Program-made: the position numbers and the translations under genes
NCBI RefSeq assembly: GCF_020740795.1
Contig: NC_067282.1
Coordinates: 57,295,290 to 57,359,289 of the forward strand
Reading direction: 5' to 3'
Origin: Apus apus
Lineage: Eukaryota; Chordata; Aves; Apodiformes; Apodidae
DNA: 64,000 bases
The notes under the pieces: generated by a model
The model's database searches: none
What the model was told of the DNA's origin: nothing
Seen by the model: the letters and a program-made list of their open reading frames with translations, nothing else
In this document: positions 44,354 through 56,703 of the stretch, piece by piece
Layout of the letters: every line of letters starts with the position of its first letter
Position numbering within the stretch: position 1 is the stretch's first letter

Positions 44354-47300
44354 ATGGAGACAAATTTAGATGCTGTTGGGAAAAAGGATCCAGCACACTG
44401 TCCATCCCAGCCCTTTGAAGCGACGCCCACAAAGCAGTTTCCTTTGACTTTCTCAGGGATTCCCAGATATTCACAGAAACTTATGCAACTAAAGCAGACA
44501 CCACTTGACTAACATTTGGCTAACCCTTTGCAACCTCATTCCAAGTGCAAGCTATGAAACAAAGCTTAGTGTAATAACTTAGAACCTTACTCAGTGTACA
44601 CCAAACACAGCTGGAAACAGCTGGAGTGTTGATGTGGGTATCAGAGGTGCCAAGGCCATTCAGACCCCTGGCTGCCCTGACTTCCCTGCAGGCACTTTCC
44701 CAAGTGCCCTCCAAGCAACAGTGCTCCCTAGGCCTGAATTTAATTGTGCTAGTACAAGAGCCTCCACTAAGACTGAAATTCCTGCTAATAGCTCCTTTAA
44801 AATGCTGTTAATCAGTGACTTCATATAGCTGATTATGATATTCATTAATAGCTTAGTTATATAACTGTCAAAAACCACATCGAGGTCTTATTAGCTAAAC
44901 TGGGTTCAATTCTATAATACTAGCATTTCTATATAGACATGATGTTTAATTTTTTAACAGGAGGAGGCCATGATGCTTGCACCAAACAAGCTTCTTCTGT
45001 CAAATTCTGGGGCCTGACGTAGAGTCCTTGCCACCCTCCATACTTTGTGCTTTGTAATTTTCTTTGAATGGCTCTTTTTTTGGGTGTTCTTTCCCTATGT
45101 TTTGAAGTTATGCGTTCAGTTACTGAGGAAATGTTTTTCTTTGGAAAGAAAAGTCTGTAACGTATGTTTTTGAGCGGTGTATGTCCATTCTGTATTTGGG
45201 AATATAATATAGGCACTGTAAATAATGTTCCTTTTTCATTGTGTTCTTGTAAGTCAAGCCCTGAGTAATGTAATTGTATGTAAGTAAAACTATACATTAA
45301 AAAAAAAAAAAGTGCCTTGACTTACTGAGAAAAAGCAATCAAAGGGGAAATTTCATTTTGTCATTCAGACACTCAAATCACTGCACTGAAGAGCAGTAGG
45401 GATTATTAGACTGGTTTAGGACCGTGTATGCTGCTGTAACCACTAATATAATGAATTTAGGTACTGACAGACTACAAATAACTTTTTTTCATTAATTACA
45501 TCATTTTGCAAACTGTAATTTTCATTTACATGTCAGTTCTCATCCAAGAGGAGGCCATGAAAATTTTGATCTATTGACAGAGGTACCCCAAAGTAATGTT
45601 TGCCAGTGCATCACAAAGTTTTATATTTTTAAAGTTGTAAAATGCTTTCTAAAATTGTAAAATGTTATTTTGAGTCACATCTTGTGAATTTTGTCTCTTA
45701 GTTTAGTTGCTTTGTCCTACAATAATAGAACTTTTTACCAGATAACGTAACTTACATTTTTGCATCATGCAATTGAAATATTTGCCTTTCTCATTTCAAA
45801 ATAATATTTTATTATATAGTTTATTTTTAAGATTTTAAAAAATAAACAACTTTGTTTCATGTAAAAAATAGCATACAGTGGCAAATTACTTTCTTTTTAT
45901 CTTCATTTTGTCACAAATATATTAAAAAATCATTACGAGTAGGTCACAATTTTTTTTTCTGATTTAGCTGGAAACTAAAAAAAAGTACTCTTATCAGTCC
46001 AAACATAATTTATTCTTTAATACACAGTTTCTCTATAGGCATAAACTTCTTTGGGGTGAAATTTACATTTACAGGATTTAATTTTAGGGAGCATGAATGC
46101 CAACAGTGTTTTTCTATTTCTTTCATTCTGATGACAAACCATGTCACCAAAAAAAAAAAAAAATTCCATCATTTAATAGAAAAATATTAGGGTGGACAGT
46201 TTGAATAGCATCCTACTTGGAAAGTGGATGAATAACTATTAGAAGAGTTTTAGCTGAAGTTGCAAGCTGGTAAGCTATTTCAGCATACACCAGTCTTCAA
46301 GGATTTCAGCAGTACCATGAGACTCATAAAATGATTTGCTACATAATTTGGTGAAATTTGAAAGCTTTTCCTGTGCAGATGTTTTGGTTATCTGACTATA
46401 ATAACTCTTTGACCTTAACCTTGGTAAATAGGTATTGTACGTGTTGCTAATCAGTGTGTGTGTATGTTGTTTTCATTTTATTTTTAACTTGAATGTCTAT
46501 CATTTAAGACAAACCAATGCCTTGAAAAGTACCAAACTTTATTAATCCACTTAAAGGCTTAACCATCTATAAAAATGTACTATGCAAATTGGACATTTTC
46601 CCTTCTGCAGTCATCACAGCCAAGCACATAAAACTCAGGGAAATTTATGCATTTTGACCATCTCTAAATCGTTAGAGGCCAAACCAATTTAAATAGCAAT
46701 CAGTGACCAAGAACACCCTTTGCTCTCTGAAGATTTTTTTCCTTTGGTATTCTAATTATTTGATTCAAGCTTGTTATGTTCAGCTCTGCTGGATGCTCTG
46801 CAGTCTGAGTTCATTCTGCCTTGTTTAATTTGCCTTTTTCCTCTGCTATTAGATTGTTAGCTTTCAAGATGAGATCAGAGCACTAACTCACCACAGCATA
46901 ATATGAGCAGAAGCTGTGGTTTATACTGTTAAAAAAAGATAGGACCATCCTTTGAATTTGACATTTGGGGCAGAGTTTTTGTGCCTAGTTTAATTGCTCT
47001 CCAGGCTGGGATCATCATTCCTAAGTATTCCCACTCATAAGACTGGACTTGTCCCATTTCATGAAGTGTTTAGTGGTCTTAAAAAACCCAAACCAACATG
47101 TAAAGTTTTACTATATTCATTTTTCAATTACTTCAGTGGAGTTAAAGTTTGCCTCTGAGGTTTGTGAAGTCCATGAGATCTCTGGAAGTGATCACAGTGG
47201 AAGTGGGAAAGAACTCCAAACATACCTGAAGGTTATTTTCAGAAGTGGCGTCTCAGAAAGGGATGGAGAGACAAACATGTTATTCTCAAAATCTCTAACA

Positions 47301-48255
47301 AACCCAGCTCACTGAAAAGTAGCATTTTTCCTCAGTTTTTAGTAGTCTGCCCATTTAGAAATTGCATAGGTTTAAACCCTCACCATAATGTTTATTCTGT
47401 TGGAAGTCATCAGAGGCATTTAAGTCCAGTGTCACTTTTGCTATAAATTATTTTGTCCTTTGTGCAAGATCTGGTGTCTGAAGTCATTGCTAGGAAGAGG
47501 TATTACTACTGGCCATAGTTTTTTATGTCTTGTCACTCCTGAGGTATATGATGTTATAGCTTCTATATGCAAAATATGCATCTTTTATGGCAGGATAACT
47601 CTTCTGATGCCGTGAATTGTCCTGAACTCATTACAGCTTTTGACTTGGTTCAGGCTTCAGATTAAAATGGTTCAGGTTACATCATTTTAAACTGCACAAA
47701 GGGTCAAGAGACCATATCATTTCAATGAGGCCACAGTTCATTTGCTTTGGCTCAGGAAAGCCAGAGGATAAAATACATATTAATAGTCATAGTTTGAAAG
47801 AAAGATTGCAGTCTTGATATTACAATGAAGCAATACACTTCATACATGATGCAGCAAAACAGTCCCTGGATTTTTGCCAGTTTGAAGGAGATAGAGAGGG
47901 AGAGAGAATTAAGAAAAAAATACAATTAAAAAATGCACCTGATACCTAGTGTTTTTTAAAAAACTTTTCATTTTGGGGAAAGGAAATATTTGCTTTTTGC
48001 TTCATGAAGTTGAAATCAGTCCATTAAGAGGGTGGGAGAAAAGATTAATAGTAAATTCAGCATGCTGACTCCTTCATGTAGTTAATGTGTTTAATCTTAC
48101 CTAGGTGATGAGCTGCATTTGCACTGACAATGAGTGGAGAGAGAGGAAGAGAGGTTAAATATGTGGTTAGGGGAACAAAGTTAATGAAAGAATATTACAG
48201 GATTTTACAAAAGACATATATTACTCTTCACTTAATTTAGTCCTTGGGACAATTG
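44354..48255. other. Unique AT-rich noncoding sequence
   Basis: No gene supported. An A13 run at 45300-45312 directly follows 'actatacatta', and an A15 run lies near 46148-46162. The 122-codon minus-strand frame (44929-45297) has no recognised motif. The region 46690-46930 looks like ordinary unique sequence. Confidence 0.5.
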
Positions 48256-48302
48256 CATCCCTGGTGCAATCTCATTAAGCTAATGAGATCTCATCAGGGA
48301 TG
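48256..48302. other. Two-tier inverted repeat (47 bp)
   Basis: Outer arms catccctg (48256-48263) and cagggatg (48295-48302) enclose perfect inner arms atctcatta (48269-48277) and taatgagat (48281-48289) around a three-base loop, agc. Seventeen base pairs out of 47 positions are exact. The inner part holds back-to-back TAAT cores, the typical homeodomain recognition sequence (established knowledge); binding here is inference. Confidence 0.7.
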
Positions 48303-50925
48303 AATTTGGCTCTTGTTTTTTAAGTTTTAAAATGGTGGTGTTATAATAATTTTCTTCTTTGCTTAGAATGCCAATGAGCTTTGGAAACCTGAGAAAAGAG
48401 TATTTTTGAGGATGATGGAGACCAATGAGACAGGAAGGATGCAGAGTAGAATATTGAGCTAGTTAATTTTTAGCTTTCATTGTCCTTGTCCAAATAATTA
48501 TTTAATATTTGTTCATTAGCTTTGCAGTTCTGTACATAGAGGAACTGGTGCCATCTGAAATTCCGAGTATTATAGATGTAAAGGCACCTCCCTCGTCCTA
48601 AAAAGAGACCAGGTTAATCTTTAGGCGTGACTGACACCCTCAAAGTCATCCTCAGCTGCATTGTTCCACATCAATATCTTGTCAATGTTTGAGCATCTAG
48701 GTGTACACAGCTTGGATGGCATCTTAGATAGGCACTGTACCTGCTGACCGTCCCACAGTAGATTTCCTAACTGAAATTAAAGCTTCCTAGCCTTCAAAAT
48801 ATGGCTACTCAAATGCACCATTCATCTACTTCTGTCTCCCGTGAGCCTGATACATAAAACATACTCAACATACACATCTTCAGGTGCTTCCTTTTTTTTG
48901 TCCTTGATGTTCAAATGGACTCTAACAAGCTGTATCCAACTCCATTCTTTTGGTAACAGGACTTCGAACTGAACTGATATGGTTATTTACTGGAGCTAAG
49001 ACTTGCACCAGCATCTTGGGTGTGTGTCTTAAACAGTGAGGGCCAGCAGCATTTCCTGTCTGTGGTGCAGTATGCAAAATCCAGCTCTTGAACTGGGAGA
49101 AGGACATGGTCCAGTAACATAATATTCAGTAATATAATATTCAGGAACGAACTGTTAAGGTTAATCTCTTATAAACTGAATTCCGATTACTGCCTCTGTG
49201 AAGTCACAAGAGAGATTATTTAGATTTGAGTCTCTTAAAGTGCAGATGAGTGATCCGAGAAAGCATCTGTTTGATGGTTTATCTGACTTGCTGTGGCTTT
49301 TCGCTGTTGGGAAAAACTAGACACAAAAACCCTTAGAGTAAATTCATGCCTGACAATCTGTCTCTCTGCAGAGAAACCTCAGCCTGGTTCTTCACATGGA
49401 TCATGTCAGTGTGACAGAGGCATAAGCATTTACTCTGAATATTACTCTTTCTTGAATTGTGCGCAATCCTGCTGAGCTAGTTTTTGAGGTATCTGACTAT
49501 CCCCGTGTTTAAGGGAAAATAAAATATGGCTGCAGTGTAGCAATTCTGCAATTATCCCTGTTAGCCAGAACCAACCAGCAATCCAAAGATTTCTGAGACT
49601 TATGCCAGCAAATCAAATCTGCCATATTTCATTTGGGTTAGCTCTGTAAGATTCCATATAAAATAAATTGCACTTCTACAGATTTTATCCTAAAACTGAC
49701 ACAGTAATAATCCTTCAGCATTTTTTAATCACTCTATACTGCTTTTATTTCTCAATAAATCTGGGAATGGTTAAAAAAATCCCTGTAGATTTTTTTTTTT
49801 CTGATATTTTCCCTTAAATATTACAGGAATTTTCCAGCTGAGATATAATAACATTATTTCCTTCCAGCCTACCTTCTTGTTCTACTCCAGCAGACTCACA
49901 ATGAACATGTTCTCAAAACACACACCCAGCTGCACTTTCCTTTTATTACTTATGACAATCTTCAGAGTGCACAGGAGACATTTATTTTTTTCCCAGACCT
50001 TATTCTTTATTCAGCATGACAGTGACACAATGCTCAAGACTTTAATGATCTTATGCAATTTCATTTTTCCTATCAATAATAGTTCAGGCACATATATAAT
50101 CCTCTCCCTCCTCCTTCCTTCCTTTCCTCACTAATATGCTTTTGAATTTTTCAACAAGATATGTAAATGTCATTTTTCTAATTATTTTGATTGTTTTACT
50201 GGTATTATAATTATGTGATGTTTATTTCTGTTTCAGTTTACTGCTTCTTTGCTATAGGAGTGAAGGAGATTAGGTTATAGAATCTCATTCTTCTTTTCAG
50301 CTGGATTTTGTTCTTGAACAAAGCTGGTTACATTCTGTTATGTCTATACTTTGGGAAATTCTGTGATTTAATACATACTTTTTAAAATTCCAAAATTGAC
50401 TACAATTTTTGACCAAATACTGAGAGATTGATGGATATGTTCTGCTTAGAGACCATTGAAATTGTGCTCTTCTTCAGACTGGAATATTTTTATTTCACTT
50501 TTGACTAAAAAAAATTAAAAAATAAATTAAATACAGTTCTGAAATTATCAATAATTTCTGTCAGAATTTTAAAACAAAAACAGTCCCTGAACCAGGATAT
50601 TTTCTCATGTTTTTTTTTCCTGTAAATGAGACTACATTTTCTAATGTGAGAACATAACTGTTGGAAGCGTCTTACTCTATAGTGGAGCTGATAAGGTCTT
50701 GTAAGGTACCGAATTCAAATGAAATTAAAGAGGAGGAGCCTAATCCATTCAGGAGGCACCTTGGCCCTGGGGAGGATTTGGGGGAAAGAGCAAGGAAGCC
50801 CTGGTGCTGTTCTCCAGGCAGAAGGGCCCCTGCCTGGATGGAGTGGGCAGAACTGCCTGGGAACCTACTGCTGTCCCACCTGCTCTTCCATCCTCATGGC
50901 AATATTGGGTTTAAGGTCCTTAAGT
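48303..50925. other. Unique noncoding sequence
   Basis: No supported gene. A slightly GC-rich patch at 50740-50900 yields overlapping plus-strand frames (106 and 69 codons) with no recognisable domain. A small direct echo (taatattcag, twice, 49120-49144) is present. Confidence 0.5.
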
Positions 50926-50944
50926 TAAACAAACAAACAAACAG
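50926..50944. repeat. (AAAC)n microsatellite
   Basis: About four and a half aaac units. Another (AAAC)n-type tract lies at 55978-56006 and an A/C-rich one at 54632-54668. Confidence 0.85.
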
Positions 50945-51098
50945 AAAAAGAGGTAAAAAGGTATTCTTGGTACTCAGATAGTGATGAGAAGGGGAAAAGT
51001 ATGCTATTGCATGCCCGAAGGAGATATATTGTTACCCAAGGGCGGAGGTAAACAAAAAGGCTGAGTGAAATTTGTGTCTGTTTGAAACGAGTTTCTCA

Positions 51099-51127
51099 TA
51101 TTTTTTTTTTTTTTTTTTCTTTTTTCC
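51099..51127. repeat. Poly-T tract
   Basis: A T21 run followed by cttttttcc. Simple repeat. Confidence 0.9.
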
Positions 51128-54100
51128 TTCTGACAGTGGTGGTAGAGGTTAAGAGTATGGGAACATTTAATTTTGTGTTGCTGAAATTCAGGAGTCTTTG
51201 TGGGTTTAATTTCTTACTCTAATAGATGCTTCATTTTGAAAGCTTTAACATCTAGGAGCCTCCCAGTGTAGATGAATGAACTATGCCGTCATTCTAAACA
51301 CGTCACTTTTACATCTCCTTGTCAGATGGTTACAGTTATTAACAGCAGCATTTAAAATTCACTTTCTTCTTTGAAGAAAGTCCTGGCTATAAGATAGAAC
51401 AAATTATAAGTGGCAGGTATAGTGCAGCAGTGTTAAAACTGCAGTCAGCATCCCAACGTGGCCATATGTCTGACATAAAGTACACAAAAGAAAGTGTTGA
51501 GGACTGGAGCGCAGTCTAATCATAAGTAGGCCTTTAAACAATAAGCCTCTCAAGTGAGCAATATACATTCTGTTCTGTTTTTCTTACTTTGTGCTGCTTT
51601 AAATCAAAGTCCATGGATCTGCTATTGCTGGGAGGTTGGACATGTTGTCTGCAAGTAAATAGGCCCTCTGCCAAGTAACTAGAGCTCGCTCTTGGTAAAG
51701 GAAGAACATTGTTCACTAAAATAGTTTGTCTTTCTATGCCAAAGGAAATCAAATTGTAATCAAGGGCTGAGAACGGACTGAAGTCATAAAGGCTGGCTTG
51801 CCTCAGACTTTGGCAGCCTCTCTTGTTCCCAGGCATATTAAATATAATTTACGTTTGCAGAGGGGAGAGGCTTTATTGCATTGGAAATTTGTTTTAAATA
51901 ACACTTAAGTGAAACACTGTCAGGGGCAGCCAGGGATACACTTCCACTGTTGGTTAGGCTGCTGAAAACCCAGAATATATTCATGGGCTTTACCAGATTT
52001 GTTCTGAACTTGCATCTCTGTAAGTGGGTGTTTATTGTCAATGTTGATAAAACAATCACATTTCCTAGGTTCTGGTCACCCATGCTGAGTGGGAAGTTCA
52101 AGATGAAAGGCTTATCTCAGTTACAGGAAGTATTTATATATTTTTCTCCCAATTTATCGTGCGTGTGAAAATTTGCATTAACTGTGAATAACCTTCTCTG
52201 GATGGAAAATCAAGAACAGTGCATAGGAGACTGAATATATTCTGTCCTTGATCTGCAGATATGAAGTGTAATCAACTTTATTGATAATTCCCATGTCAAA
52301 CCTTAAAGTTTAAAATCTGCTCTTCATGGTTTCAGAAAGTAACTTCAGGAACACTGAAAAATATTTTTTTTCTTGTTTTTTATTTTTCTAAATTAAATTT
52401 ATCTTATGGTACAGTAGACCTTGCTTTTATTTCACTGTGGAATTGAAAACTAATTTAAAAACCAGCTTCTTCTAAGAAGGGATAATTCTGCTTTTCAGCA
52501 TCTTGTTCATAAGTAGCCAGCTGAGGGAAAATATTGTTTTAATTCTTTGCACACTTTTGGACAAGATATTTTTCTTCAAACCTGACACCATAATGAACAC
52601 ACATCTGAAACTTGTTTTACAGATCTGCACTGAGTCAAAGCAATGGAATCCGCCAACTTAAAAAGAGAGAGGTCTTCCATGAATATCTCATTTAAGATCA
52701 CATTAGCTTTTTCATTTTGCAGCTTTGTCACATAGCATATAGGACTTGTCAGCAAATTTCATGTAGTTCTGCATGTCCTATGTAAAGAGAAATTTGACCC
52801 TAGGGAAAATCATAGAGGATAATTAAACTATGTTTGGGTAGCTTCTGCCTTTAAAAATTGGAGTTTTTTGTTTCAATCTTTCTGTTGGAAATAATATTGA
52901 AACAGTGCACTTCCACCTCAGAATTGCAATATTTGGATCATTTTGCACAGCTCACCTCTGTTCAAGTAACAACTGACATTTGAAGCAATTCAAGGTTAAT
53001 TCTGTTAAAACACTAGGACAGATTTTAGACCTTGTTGTCTAATTTTGAGGTCTAGTGCAAGATTTTAAGAACCTTAAGCATATACTTTCTGTGGCTCAGT
53101 GCTTGAGGGACCAAAGCAGGTAGGCATCTGTCTGTGATGTTTCTTAAAGTCTTACCCCTGTCTGTGCATGTGTTTATCTAAGTCTTGATGATGCTTAACA
53201 TCTAAATTACTAGCTTAATGTCCAAACTCTGTCACCTCAGAATAATCTATAGCCTCATGACTAAGCTTTTTCTGGAGGCTCCTTTGAAACTATCTGTTGT
53301 TCATGTGTTCTGTACAAGACATCTAATTTAATTTGACTCAGGGCAGTGGGTCGTTATAAGAGGCAAAGTGTCTAGAAGATATTACTTGCATTTCTCACCA
53401 TTGCCTGAGTCCTTATGTGACTTTAACTCAAGGCACTTAAAAATAGCCTGCTGAAAATATAAACAAATCCTACCTTTTCCTGGAGCCAGAACCTTGCCTT
53501 TTCCAAAAGGAAAGTAGAATTTAAATCCACTATCTTCTGACAAAATTTATTAGATTACACTATTAATATTGGATAGTTTTGAGGCAAAATACATCATACT
53601 GTTATAGATGAGCAAAATATCAGGTTTGTTGTGAAGAAAAGAATCAATAACTGCAGAGGTTCTGAAAGTACCCTTATGATAGCAGTGGCTATTCTGAGGG
53701 GAAAATGACAGGGTAAATTTTTTTTACGTTGCAGCATAAAAATACCAGGACTATTAAAACTGAAAGCCCTCCTTACCCTTTTCCCCATCTGTAATACATA
53801 TTTGGAAGATATATCATGAGATCTAAGAAACTTTAAAAGACAGAAGGGTGACTGAAGAGGTAAATGCTATGACACTCAGACATGAACTAAGCTTCCTGGC
53901 ACTTTTGACAGCCACAGACATTTGTGGGCATTTGACAAATTGGTAATCAATTTAAAATAGTCCATGTCAGTAAATAATACCACCTGATTGTGAAGCATAG
54001 GCTTCTGAGACTAATAAAAGGGAGACATGGTTAAAAATACTATCAGACTAGGAAGACATTCCAAAATGTAACTGGAGAAACCTCAGGACGTGAGTTCCTG

Positions 54101-56679
54101 TAAGCGCATGCTGGGATTAAGCAATTATGTGATTCCTGTGAAGATCCCCAACTCAGATACCCTCTGAAGTCAGGGAGATGCTCTGAGACAGTCCCTGACT
54201 TCTTCTCTGGAGAAGTCTGCATAAAGAGCCTTTTCACCAAATGACTTCAAGATCCAAGCCTGTCTTCAATATTCCCTTCACTAGCACTGCACAGTCCTGT
54301 ATCACACTTTTCAAGGGCTCTCAGAATTTCTGTTGCTTTTTTTCTCCTTCCCTTTCAGTCAAACAATGCGATAAAGTGTATTCAGATGTTAATAAGAGCA
54401 TTTGTGTATTTCTTGAAAAAGGAACAAACAGACTGCTTTAAAAGTTTTTACTTTTATATATAGATAGGTGTATAGAGATATTTATACTTTTGTTATGTTT
54501 TCTGCCTTCCCTTTGTATAGTCTTGTAAACATGTCATGAACTTGATCCTTCATTTCTGAAAACAATAGGAGATGGATGCTGACTTCAGGGGAAGCAAATG
54601 AAAGACTCATCTCTCTATTGTTGCAGCTTTCTTAAAAAACAAAACAAAAAAACCCCAAAAACCCCACACATTGAGGCATTCAATATTCTTTGAAATAAAT
54701 ATGCATGTTGCAAACAAAACAGGAGCAGAAGGACATCTTTCAGTGTTCAAACTGTAATTGCTCTCCCATCCACCCATGACTAGGGTAAGGCTAGGGAGCA
54801 GGGAGACATATAAAAGACAGCCCAGCTGAGAGTGAAAATAAAAATATGCAAGAGGTTCAAAGCTGGTAGCCTGACCCTATACCCAGATCAACATTATCTT
54901 GTTTGTAGATGCTCATTAGCAAATCAATTGGCAATATCCCACTGTATGTCTGAGCACTGACTGGCTCACAGTTTTTCTGCAGTAGGAAAAACCTACTGCT
55001 GGAAGAGACTGGGCAATCTATTTCTATCAGCTTACGCTCTTCCACTGGCCTTGGCTTTTTTTTTCTCCTCAGGACACCCAAAGCCAGTCAGTTCAAAGTC
55101 AACAGCTGTTCTAATTGTCATATGCTTTTAGAGGAGATGTGAAAATGAATGTGTGCCAGAGTTTTGGTTGAGATTATGACGAAGTTAAATCATTTTGACA
55201 AAGAGATCCTCCCCCTGAACTTCTTTTACATTCTAAGACTTGGTAACATGGGAATAATGTGGCTGATGGAGGTAGGATTACTAACCTGTCATCTTAAAAA
55301 AGGACTTTGGGAAATGCGTTCCCTCCTTGGGAAAAGAATTTGCCTGCACAAGGTTTTGTCTCAGAAAAGGTACAAAAGAAAGTTACAACAGAAAAGTACG
55401 TAAACAATAATGTTTTAAATTCTGTAGTACTCAATTAATTATTCCAAATTATTTAATCAATCATCATTCGTAAGTAAAGAAACTGTTTTTCAGCAGTCAA
55501 GCAATCAGGTGACACAGACCCTGCAGCGATGTCTCTAATTAAAACCATCTGAAACTCATGTGCAGGTATACATCTGTGTGGATGTGCATACATCTGTATT
55601 ATGCCTAAAACCATACACCTCTCTATATAAACACCAAGTATAATTTCAAATAATTTTGCTTAATTAAAATACCTTTCAGACTAAACAAACATCTGCTACT
55701 TCTGCTACAGGAGCAAACACTTTTTCTTTCTTTGTGCTTGTTTGAGTTGGAATTAAGTGAAATAAAACTTCTCAAATCAGCTGCACTGTGAATTCCTAGT
55801 TTGTACAACTTATAGAAACCATAAGCAGACAAATTTTGGTTTTCATCTGCTGAAAATCCAATGCCATGAAACAGTGAAAAAAAAGCAGCCTTGCCATGCT
55901 ATGGTAAAGGAAGCCATGATCTTGATAATAGAGCCCCATGATGCAAATAACTGAATTATGTCAGCCAAAGTAAATTTAAAAAAACAAACAAACAAGCAAA
56001 CAAACAATGTAATCTCCAAACTCGTACTCCAGGTCAGGTGTTTGTTACAAAGCATGTCAGAAGCCATGTCAGGCAAAGCATAAAAAATTGAAAAGGCTTA
56101 TTTTGGAATGCTGTCAAAAGCAAACATGAAAGTCTATTCAAAGGCAAACATATCTGTTCACTGTAATGCATTATAATACTGGCTATTCAATTTTTTGTTT
56201 GAGCTTAGTGGTCCTAAAATAAAATCCTAAACTCTCAATACAGATGTCTTTGCCCACATACATACAAATAACTTTTAGATACAGACTGTACTGATCTATG
56301 AATTTTCCTGTGTATATTTAAATTTTTAAAATACTACGATATAATTGCTAAATTCTTGACTTGCAAACAAGAGGTACTTCTGTAACAAAATTGTCCACTT
56401 TTCAATGAAAAGGTAAATAATAAGGAGAAGACTTTTAACAACCTCTAACAACATGTCCCTGTGATACAAATATTAATGAAAAATGAATGGTAGCATTTTT
56501 AGGACACTTGAGTCTGTTTAATAGTACCCAGAGATAACTTTTGTCTTTCTCTAAGTAATGTAGACTTTTCAGTACCTTCTTATTATGCAGAAAATATTAA
56601 TAGTTTGTCTTGTGCTTTGCAGTTCTAAAAGAAGACACAAGAAAAATTAGAGCAGAATTCAAAGGAAAAGGATAGCATC
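51128..56679. other. Unique noncoding sequence, 5.5 kb
   Basis: No gene supported on either strand. The longest frames (up to 100 codons on the minus strand at 51534-51836) lack motifs. Simple repeats lie at 54632-54668 and 55978-56006. A minus-strand acceptor/donor pair bracketing 46 bases near 52955-53000 is too weak to call. Confidence 0.5.
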
Positions 56680-56703
56680 TTTTTTTTTTTTTTTTTTTTT
56701 TTT
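56680..56703. repeat. Poly-T(24) tract
   Basis: An uninterrupted run of 24 T bases followed by cccc, the longest homopolymer in the window. It could be the inverted poly(A) of an old retroposed sequence, but no adjacent element is recognisable. Confidence 0.9.

Noticed and set aside
46855..46890. 'ctattagattgttagctttc', reminiscent of a motif in ancient L3/CR1-like repeats
   Set aside because: Only about 20 bases resemble it, with no flanking support.
52955..53000. Minus-strand 46-bp interval with acceptor (ttttaacag) and donor (GAG|GTGAGC)
   Set aside because: Weak polypyrimidine tract, unrecognised peptide and no neighbouring exon.
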